19,039 nt of DNA from JASJHI01 sp033791105 (GTDB lineage: Bacteria; Actinomycetota; Acidimicrobiia; Acidimicrobiales; Ilumatobacteraceae), in NCBI GenBank assembly GCA_033791105.1, contig JASJHI010000059.1:1-19039 (forward strand), read 5' to 3'. Within the stretch, counting starts at the first letter, position 1. Every line of letters starts with the position of its first letter. The notes beneath the pieces were generated by a model. That model did not search any database and had not been told where the DNA came from. It saw nothing but the letters and a program-made list of their open reading frames with translations. The position numbers were made by a program, and so were the translations under genes. Of this stretch, positions 14,156 through 19,039 are shown piece after piece.

Positions 14156-15222
14156 TGTCGCGCCCGAAGCTCATGTCATTCGGCGTCGCGGTGCTCGTGG
14201 TGGCCGCAGTGCTCGCAGGTGCGAACATCCTCGCCGATAGAGGGTCTGATCCGCAGCCGCCGGCCGCGTCCGAGGCGCTCGAGTTGTCGACGGTGCAGGT
14301 CGAGCAGCGCGATCTCGTGATCGACCATGCGACGGTGGGCAGCCTCGACCCCGTGCGCTCCTGGGACGTCACAGCTCCCGGCGAGGGGCTCGTTGTCGAG
14401 GCCGCCGAAGTCGGCACCCCGGTGGTGTCAGGATCGGTGATCGCCGTTGTCGACGACCACCCGGTCGCCGTCCTGCCCGGCGACCTCCCGGCGTGGCGCG
14501 ACCTCGACGTCGGCGATGTCGGACCGGACGTCGACCAGTTGGAGTCGGCACTCGTCGGTGGGGGCTTCGATCCCGGCGGTTCGGTGACCGTCGATGACGA
14601 GTACACGTCGGCAACCGCCGCGATGGTCGAAGCGTGGCAGGAGTCCATCGGAGCCGCGCCGACCGGCGCGGTCGGACGGCGCGATGTCGTGTACGTCACC
14701 GAGGAGATGCGGATCGAGACTGTCCACGCGGCCCCTGGTGCAACGGTGGCGGCGGGGGAGCCGCTCGTCGAACTCGCATCCGTCGAGCGCATCGCTCGTG
14801 CCGAGATCCCGCTCGATGACGTCGGCGGGCCGGCTCCGGGTGCTTCGGTCGCGGTACGCCTTCCCGACCGATCGACCCTCGTTGGCACGGTCCGAACGTT
14901 GGTGACAGGAGACGAGGGAACGACGGTGTCGATCGTCGTGGGATTCGCGACAGCCGACATCGTGGACGGACGACTCACCGGCCTCGGCTCCGTCGAGGTC
15001 GATCTGAGCTGGGCGGAGCCCGTGGCTGTCGACGTGCCGACGCTGCCGGCCGGGGCGTTCCGCCGACTCGACGACGGTACGTACGTGGTCGATGTCGTCG
15101 ACATGCGCTCGGGCGGCGGGCGTGGTGAGATCCAATCGGTGATGGTCGAGCCGGGACGCCAGGTCGGGAGTCGGGTCGAGGTGTCCGGGGTTCCACGCGA
15201 CGTCGACATCGTCGTGCCCTGA
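14155..15222 (+). CDS. Second periplasmic adaptor with one peptidoglycan-binding module
   Basis: A 355-residue paralogue of the 10543-12216 product. It has an N-terminal hydrophobic anchor at ~8-27 (SFGVAVLVVAAVLAGANIL) and a first adaptor strand (VQVEQRDLVIDHATVGSLDP). A lipoyl-like half follows (APGEGLVVEAAEVGTPVVSGSVIAVVDDHPVAVL), then a single PG_binding_1-like segment at ~121-178 (DVGPDVDQLESALVGGGFDP...AAMVEAWQESIG) and beta-barrel and membrane-proximal domains. It ends VSGVPRDVDIVVP, comparable with the first adaptor. ATG 14155 overlaps the permease stop. Two unequal adaptors flanking one ATPase-permease pair suggest a mixed adaptor ring or two alternative complexes. It is the last gene of the operon. 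Confidence 0.85.
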   Translation: MSRPKLMSFGVAVLVVAAVLAGANILADRGSDPQPPAASEALELSTVQVEQRDLVIDHATVGSLDPVRSWDVTAPGEGLVVEAAEVGTPVVSGSVIAVVDDHPVAVLPGDLPAWRDLDVGDVGPDVDQLESALVGGGFDPGGSVTVDDEYTSATAAMVEAWQESIGAAPTGAVGRRDVVYVTEEMRIETVHAAPGATVAAGEPLVELASVERIARAEIPLDDVGGPAPGASVAVRLPDRSTLVGTVRTLVTGDEGTTVSIVVGFATADIVDGRLTGLGSVEVDLSWAEPVAVDVPTLPAGAFRRLDDGTYVVDVVDMRSGGGRGEIQSVMVEPGRQVGSRVEVSGVPRDVDIVVP

Positions 15223-15251
15223 CAACGTTTCGGTCTGCGGGCCTCCCGACC

Positions 15252-15266
15252 TCGTCCGCGGGACGA
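15252..15266 (+). terminator. Hairpin after the export operon
   Basis: TCGTCC - GCG - GGACGA is a perfect 6-bp stem with a 3-base loop, 29 bases after the last adaptor gene. It has no T-tract. It directly abuts the CRP-type site, so it may instead belong to the regulatory region of the next gene. Confidence 0.35.
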
Positions 15267-15282
15267 TGTGAGCGATGTCACA
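15267..15282. promoter_or_regulatory. CRP/GlxR-type cAMP-receptor site TGTGA-N6-TCACA
   Basis: TGTGA - GCGATG - TCACA matches perfectly the consensus of CRP-family regulators, including actinobacterial GlxR and mycobacterial Crp. Its centre is 117 bases upstream of the MscS-type start codon and 52 bases after the export operon's last stop codon. If the TAATAT element at 15353 is the -10, the site is centred near -90, a known class I activator distance. The match is seen directly; the regulator is inferred. Confidence 0.6.
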
Positions 15283-15340
15283 CGATGAGTGGGTTCGGCG
15301 ATGCCGCAGGTCCCGATCGAGATGGCACGATGGCTCGACC

Positions 15341-15358
15341 GTAACGTAACTGTAATAT
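15341..15358 (+). promoter_or_regulatory. AT-rich promoter of the MscS-type gene
   Basis: GTAACGTAACTGTAATAT is the most AT-rich stretch in the window outside genes. It includes TAATAT (15353-15358) preceded by TG, a good -10 candidate, and two tandem GTAAC units. The MscS-type gene starts 33 bases downstream. The -35 is not evident. Confidence 0.5.
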
Positions 15359-15391
15359 TTCGCTCGAGCCCATCGAAGGAGACGATTCACC

Positions 15392-16204
15392 GTGCTGTCC
15401 TGGTTCACCACCGCATCCGAGGCGCTCCTCCTGCTGCCCGTCGCGCTCGTCGCGGCCTGGGCGGCGCGTGTCACCATCCGCGGCCTCACCCGCCGTGCCG
15501 TCCGTCAGGCGCAGCGTCGCGACGGGAGCTGGCGTGTCCGCCTCGATCGGCTCGGCGACGGTGCGCTGGCCGACAAGCGCAAGTTCCAGCGCGCCGATGC
15601 GGTCGCCCGCATGCTCGGTCATGTCGTCACGATCGCGATCTTCTCGCTGGCGACACTCGTCGCACTCGAGGTGCTCGGTGTCGACCTCGTGTTCGCCATC
15701 TCCAGCGCCGGCTTCATCGGCCTGGCACTCGCGTTGAGTGGCCAGGATCTCGTCAAGGACTTGTTGGCGGGCACCCGCGCCCTCCTCGAGGACCGCTACG
15801 CCGTGGGAGATGATGTCATTCTCCGGGTCGACAGCGCCGAGGTGCGCGGCACAGTCGATCTCATCGGTACCGCCTCCGTGCGCCTGCGGACACCGGACGG
15901 AGCGACCTGGCATGCCGGCCACCAAGCCGTCGAGTCGGTCACCAACCTGTCGCAACTCCCAGCGGTCAGCAACATCTCCGTCCCGGTCGAGGAGTGGGCC
16001 GAGGCCGACGAAGACGCAGCCGTCGAGCGTCTCGCCGGATCCTCCAACGATCTCGGGCTCACCGGAGTCGTGTTCATGCGCGACATCGAGACCCACGGCA
16101 CCGACGAGCCGACGCGCGACACCGTGACCGTCCGGGTCAAGAGCAACCGCCCGCTGAGTTCGCCCGAGACCGACCTCGTTCGCGCCAAGCTGCTCGATCG
16201 TTAG
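15392..16204 (+). CDS. Small-conductance mechanosensitive channel (MscS family)
   Basis: A 270-residue membrane channel predicted to open under membrane tension and release solutes on osmotic downshift. TM1 is at ~8-28 and TM2 at ~76-96, after a basic cytoplasmic loop. The pore-lining TM3 is at ~100-127 (FAISSAGFIGLALALSGQDLVKDLLAG), with the Gly/Ala pattern and following LLEDRYAVGDDVIL typical of MscS. The beta domain (GTVDLIGTASVRLRTPDGATW) and a short alpha/beta C-terminal domain follow. The length is close to E. coli MscS. GTG 15392 is preceded by AAGGAG (15376-15381) at 10 bases. It appears monocistronic, with its own AT-rich promoter and an upstream CRP-type site. Confidence 0.9.
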   Translation: MLSWFTTASEALLLLPVALVAAWAARVTIRGLTRRAVRQAQRRDGSWRVRLDRLGDGALADKRKFQRADAVARMLGHVVTIAIFSLATLVALEVLGVDLVFAISSAGFIGLALALSGQDLVKDLLAGTRALLEDRYAVGDDVILRVDSAEVRGTVDLIGTASVRLRTPDGATWHAGHQAVESVTNLSQLPAVSNISVPVEEWAEADEDAAVERLAGSSNDLGLTGVVFMRDIETHGTDEPTRDTVTVRVKSNRPLSSPETDLVRAKLLDR

Positions 16205-16276
16205 CTCCGTCCGGTTCGGCCGTTGGCCACGCCCGGATCTAGCGTCGAGTGTGACGCGAAGGCGAATGGAGGCCCC

Positions 16277-18034
16277 ATGTACGACCATCTGATCAAAGGC
16301 GGCATGCTCATCGACGGCAGCGGCGGTACGCCGGTGCCCGGTGACGTGGCGGTGCAGGACGGCATCATCGTCGATGTCGGTGATGCGGTCTCGGGCTCGG
16401 CGAAGGAGGTCATCGACGCCGATGGCGCGCTCGTCACGCCGGGTTGGGTCGACGTCCACACGCACTACGACGGCCAGGTGAGCTGGGACGAGGCGATCGC
16501 ACCGTCCTCGCACAATGGTGTCACCACCGTGGTGATGGGTAACTGCGGCGTCGGCTTCGCGCCCGTTCCTCCCGGCGAGGAGCAGGCGCTCATCGAATTG
16601 ATGGAGGGGGTCGAGGACATCCCCGGGGCGGCGCTCCACGAAGGCATGGAGTGGGGCTCGTGGGAGACGTTCCCGGAGTACATGGACTACCTCTCCGGCC
16701 GAAAGTTTGCGCTCGATGTCGGTGCACAGATCCCTCACGGCTCCGTTCGGTTCTACGCGATGGGGGAGCGCGGGCGGGTCAACGAACCAGCGACGGCTGA
16801 GGATCTCGACATGATGGGTCGCATCGTCGCCGAGGCGCTCGATGCCGGAGCCGTCGGTTTCAGCACGTCGCGTACGATCGGCCACCGCGCGTTGTGGGGT
16901 GAGGTCGTGCCGGGCACGTTCGCCGCAGACGATGAACTGCTGGCGATCGCCACCGCGATGCGCGGTGTCGGCAAGGGCGTCTTCGAGATGATCCCCGCCG
17001 GTACGGTCGGCAAGCTCGAGGGGCTGGGCGGCGAGAAGACGACCCAGGAAGCAGAACACGACCTGATGCGGAGGTTCTCGCAGGAATCGGGGCGTCCCGT
17101 CACGTTCACACTCGTTCAGTCACCCGACTACGACCCCAACCTCTGGCGCGAGATCCTGCGGCTCACCGACCTCGCCAACGCCGACGGCGCGCAGATGTTC
17201 CCGCAGGTGCCGTCGCGGCCGATCGGATTCATGACCGGGCTCGCCGGGTATCACGCCTTCATGCGCAAGCCGACCTACCTCGAGAAGCTGGCGCCGCTTC
17301 CGGTCGCCGAGCGGGCAGCAGCGATGCGTTCGCCCGAGATCCGCGCCGCGCTCTTCGCCGAGGAGAGCGTGCCGCCGGAGGCTCCTGGCTCGATGGAGGG
17401 GGTCCACGGACTGTTCGAGATGGCGGCCGCGGTCATGGTGCCGCTCGCCGATCCGGTGGATTACGAGCCTGACTCCGACAAGACGATCGGGGCGCTCGCG
17501 ATGGCTGCGGGCCAATCACCGATCGAGGCGATGTACGACTTTCTCATCGAAGACGGCGGAACCCGATTCGCGGGGTTGAGCGGTCTGGACTCGACGGCGA
17601 GCATGGACGTGCTGCGCGAAATGCTCACCCATCCGGCCACGGTGACGGGCCTGAGCGACGCCGGTGCGCACGTCAATCTGATCTGCGACGGCTCGATGCC
17701 GACAACGCAGCTGACGCACTGGACCCGTGACCGCACCAAGGGTGAGCAGATTCCGATCGAATTCCTCGTCAACAAGCAGGCAGCGCGTAACGCCGCCCTC
17801 TACGGGTTCGATGACCGGGGAACGCTCCAGGTCGGCAAGCGCGCCGACATCAACGTCATCGATCACGACAAGCTGAGCGTCTCGCCGCCGGTGAGCCACG
17901 CCGACCTGCCGGCGGGTGGCACCCGGCTGATCCAGCCCGTGCGCGGCTACGTCGCCACGCTCTGTGCCGGAGAAGTCACGCGTCGCGACGACGCCGACAC
18001 CGGCGCACGTCCCGGCCGTCTCGTCCGCAGCTGA
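16277..18034 (+). CDS. Metal-dependent amidohydrolase, N-acyl-D-amino-acid deacylase family
   Basis: A 585-residue member of the D-aminoacylase/dihydroorotase-like amidohydrolase group, expected to hydrolyse an N-acyl or cyclic amide bond with zinc. The N-terminal composite beta-sandwich start (LIKGGMLIDGSGGTPVPGDVAV) leads to the H61-x-H63 metal motif (DVHTHYDGQ) and C90 in MGNCGVGFAP, the Cys position used by D-aminoacylases. SDAGAHVN supplies the catalytic Asp, and ARNAALYGFDDRG...GKRADINVID closes the barrel. ATG 16277 follows GGAGG (16268-16272) by four bases, deciding the start. At 585 residues it is longer than D-aminoacylases of ~480-500, with the extra length mainly in the middle. 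Many such genes in actinobacteria are of unknown substrate. It is likely a separate transcription unit ending at the hairpin at 18052. Confidence 0.9.
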   Translation: MYDHLIKGGMLIDGSGGTPVPGDVAVQDGIIVDVGDAVSGSAKEVIDADGALVTPGWVDVHTHYDGQVSWDEAIAPSSHNGVTTVVMGNCGVGFAPVPPGEEQALIELMEGVEDIPGAALHEGMEWGSWETFPEYMDYLSGRKFALDVGAQIPHGSVRFYAMGERGRVNEPATAEDLDMMGRIVAEALDAGAVGFSTSRTIGHRALWGEVVPGTFAADDELLAIATAMRGVGKGVFEMIPAGTVGKLEGLGGEKTTQEAEHDLMRRFSQESGRPVTFTLVQSPDYDPNLWREILRLTDLANADGAQMFPQVPSRPIGFMTGLAGYHAFMRKPTYLEKLAPLPVAERAAAMRSPEIRAALFAEESVPPEAPGSMEGVHGLFEMAAAVMVPLADPVDYEPDSDKTIGALAMAAGQSPIEAMYDFLIEDGGTRFAGLSGLDSTASMDVLREMLTHPATVTGLSDAGAHVNLICDGSMPTTQLTHWTRDRTKGEQIPIEFLVNKQAARNAALYGFDDRGTLQVGKRADINVIDHDKLSVSPPVSHADLPAGGTRLIQPVRGYVATLCAGEVTRRDDADTGARPGRLVRS

Positions 18035-18051
18035 CAGCGCACAGGCCGCAT

Positions 18052-18076
18052 CGCCCTAACCGACTCGGCGAGGGCG
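18052..18076. terminator. Hairpin between convergent genes
   Basis: CGCCCT (18052-18057) pairs with AGGGCG (18071-18076). Inside, CCG (18060-18062) pairs with CGG (18066-18068) after a 2x2 internal loop. It lies 17 bases after the amidohydrolase stop and 58 bases from the stop of the converging gene, so it may terminate one or both. A direct repeat GTGCGCC-TA-GTGCGCC (18079-18094) follows. Confidence 0.45.
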
Positions 18077-18133
18077 GTGTGCGCCTAGTGCGCCGATCTC
18101 ACGAGAGCGAGTTGGGCGCCGTGGGGAGGTCTG

Positions 18134-18646
18134 TCAATCGGCGCCCTGGCCGGCTGCCATCGCCTCGGCGGTGAAGGTGGCGAACTTGGCGGTGTCGAAC
18201 GCGACGACGAGTCGCGCGTCGGTTTCGATGATGACGCGGTGCGGCGAGTCGAGGAACTTCTTGAAGCTCTGCGCGTACGCGTCGTCGGGGTTGGCGTCGG
18301 CACGCGACAGCGCACCGTAGAACCACGCCTTGAGCTCATCGAAACCCTCGTCGCCCGGTGCGTGGACGATCGAGTCGCCCTTGTAGCTCGCGGTCTTGCC
18401 GGCAGCGTTGATCACGATCGCCGACTGCGGCCGGGAGCGGAGTGCGGGGACCCGCTTGCGGCGCTCCGCACACGTTGTCCAGAATTTGCCGTCCTTGTAG
18501 ATGAACGCGACGACCACACCCACCGGGTATCCGTCCTTGGTCGTCCAGTTGAAGATGCACTCGCCGCCCGCGCTGACCAAGGCGTCGAGCGCCTCGTCAC
18601 CGAGCTGCATCGCGGTCAGATCTTCGTAGTCGACCTCGTCGGTCAT
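18134..18646 (-). CDS. Pyridoxamine 5'-phosphate oxidase-like FMN/F420-binding split-barrel protein
   Basis: A 170-residue protein of the flavin/deazaflavin split-barrel superfamily. After ~20 variable residues it shows the expected strands: GGECIFNWTTKDGYPVGVVVAFIYKDGKFWTTCAERRKRVPALRSRPQSAIVINAAG. Here a strand-turn-strand is followed by the basic R-K-R-V-x-A-L-R-x-R-P helix that binds the cofactor phosphate. The C-terminal half is helical (FDELKAWFYGALSRAD) and ends with a strand RVIIETDARLVVAFDTAKF. True PdxH is longer and has different substrate residues, so this is not pyridoxamine oxidase; F420- or FMN-dependent reductases of xenobiotics are more likely. ATG 18646 is preceded by GAAGGGAA at a suitable distance, and a TACGTT -10 candidate lies at 18673-18678 on the minus strand. 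It follows the partial CoA ligase on the same strand. Confidence 0.85.
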   Translation of the reverse strand: MTDEVDYEDLTAMQLGDEALDALVSAGGECIFNWTTKDGYPVGVVVAFIYKDGKFWTTCAERRKRVPALRSRPQSAIVINAAGKTASYKGDSIVHAPGDEGFDELKAWFYGALSRADANPDDAYAQSFKKFLDSPHRVIIETDARLVVAFDTAKFATFTAEAMAAGQGAD

Positions 18647-18720
18647 GGGGTTCCCTTCGTCGTGTTGCCTCGAACGTAGGTGGCGGAGCGCGCGCGGCCG
18701 CAGTCGGGGGGAGCTCTCGC

Positions 18721-19039
18721 TCAGATGTGGCGCTCGCGGCCTTCCCAGTACGGATCGCGGAGCTTGCGTTTCTGGACCTTGCCGGTGCCGGTGCGGGGGA
18801 GCGCCTCACTGAAGTCGATCGACCGCGGGCACTTGAACCCGGCCAGTTGATCGCGGCAGTGCGCGGCGAGCGTCGAGCGCAACTCGTCGTCCGGCTCGAC
18901 GCCGTCGTTGGCAACAACGATCGCCTTGACCTCCTCGCCGAACTCCTCGTTGGGAACACCGATGACGGTGACGTCCGCGACGAGTGGATGTCCTCCGAGG
19001 ACACCCTCGATCTCTGCCGGGTAGATGTTGACGCCCCCG
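18721..19039 (-). CDS. AMP-forming acyl-CoA synthetase, C-terminal end (partial)
   Basis: The last 105 codons and stop of an ANL-family acid-CoA ligase, running off the right edge. It begins within the hinge motif GGVNIYPAEIEGVLGGHP and continues with VTVIGVPNEEFGEEVKAIVV, then ends PRTGTGKVQKRKLRD, holding the catalytic lysine of the C-terminal subdomain. It is a different gene from the CoA ligase at 5922-7484, whose tail reads differently (PKSPVGKIQRKLL). The 74-base gap to the flavin-type gene downstream on the same strand holds a promoter-like TACGTT, so cotranscription is uncertain. Confidence 0.9.
   Translation of the reverse strand, partial: GGVNIYPAEIEGVLGGHPLVADVTVIGVPNEEFGEEVKAIVVANDGVEPDDELRSTLAAHCRDQLAGFKCPRSIDFSEALPRTGTGKVQKRKLRDPYWEGRERHI

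Noticed and set aside
15278..17059. 593-residue open frame on the minus strand
   Set aside because: It runs antisense to the MscS and amidohydrolase genes, both of which have full motifs, and its translation resembles no family.
1..19039. CRISPR arrays, tRNA or rRNA genes, insertion sequences, prophage or plasmid signatures
   Set aside because: No regularly spaced repeats, cloverleaf-like segments, transposase motifs or terminal repeats were found by reading both strands.

Overview
The window is high-GC, densely packed DNA with GTG starts, overlapping stop/start codons and TAnnnT-type -10 elements placed almost on start codons. This fits a free-living actinobacterium. The mix of NirK, fatty-acyl/CoA-ligase genes and peptidoglycan-binding transporter adaptors suggests Acidimicrobiia (Ilumatobacter-like), but that placement is inference, since no rRNA or marker gene is present.

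Layout. (1) 1-3190, minus strand: a tightly overlapping respiratory operon of membrane-anchored cytochrome c, a GltD-like FAD/[4Fe-4S] NAD(P)H oxidoreductase and a b6-type cytochrome b that runs off the left edge. (2) 3191-3358: a divergent promoter region with a perfect CRP/FNR-family palindrome of the form described for nitric-oxide-responsive NnrR sites. (3) 3359-5038: a Tat-exported copper nitrite reductase lipoprotein with an extra C-terminal cupredoxin. Together, 1-3 look like a nitrite-respiration unit. (4) 5101-8155: an alpha/beta hydrolase, an acyl-CoA synthetase and a YgjV-like membrane protein with a GNAT-like tail. (5) 8210-9016: a class I methyltransferase interrupted by one in-frame UGA and followed by a bacterial-SECIS-like hairpin. 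It is best read as a selenoprotein and is the most interesting item in the window. (6) 9083-9760: a DUF305 protein. (7) 9821-15222: a five-gene overlapping operon encoding a lipoprotein, a MacA-like adaptor with two peptidoglycan-binding modules, a MacB-type ATPase, a FtsX/MacB permease and a second adaptor. (8) 15392-16204: an MscS channel behind a perfect TGTGA-N6-TCACA CRP/GlxR-type site. (9) 16277-18034: a D-aminoacylase-type amidohydrolase. (10) 18134-18646: a flavin split-barrel protein. (11) 18721-19039: the C-terminal end of a second acyl-CoA synthetase.

How the parts may work together: the nitrite-reduction unit couples quinol, cytochrome c and NAD(P)H pools to a periplasmic copper enzyme, under a probable CRP/FNR-type nitrogen-oxide regulator. 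The export operon is a self-contained wall-spanning ABC system. The methyltransferase would require SelA/SelB/SelC/SelD, which must lie outside this window if the selenoprotein reading is right. No tRNA, rRNA, CRISPR array, insertion sequence or attachment site was seen. No gap between genes exceeds about 170 bases.
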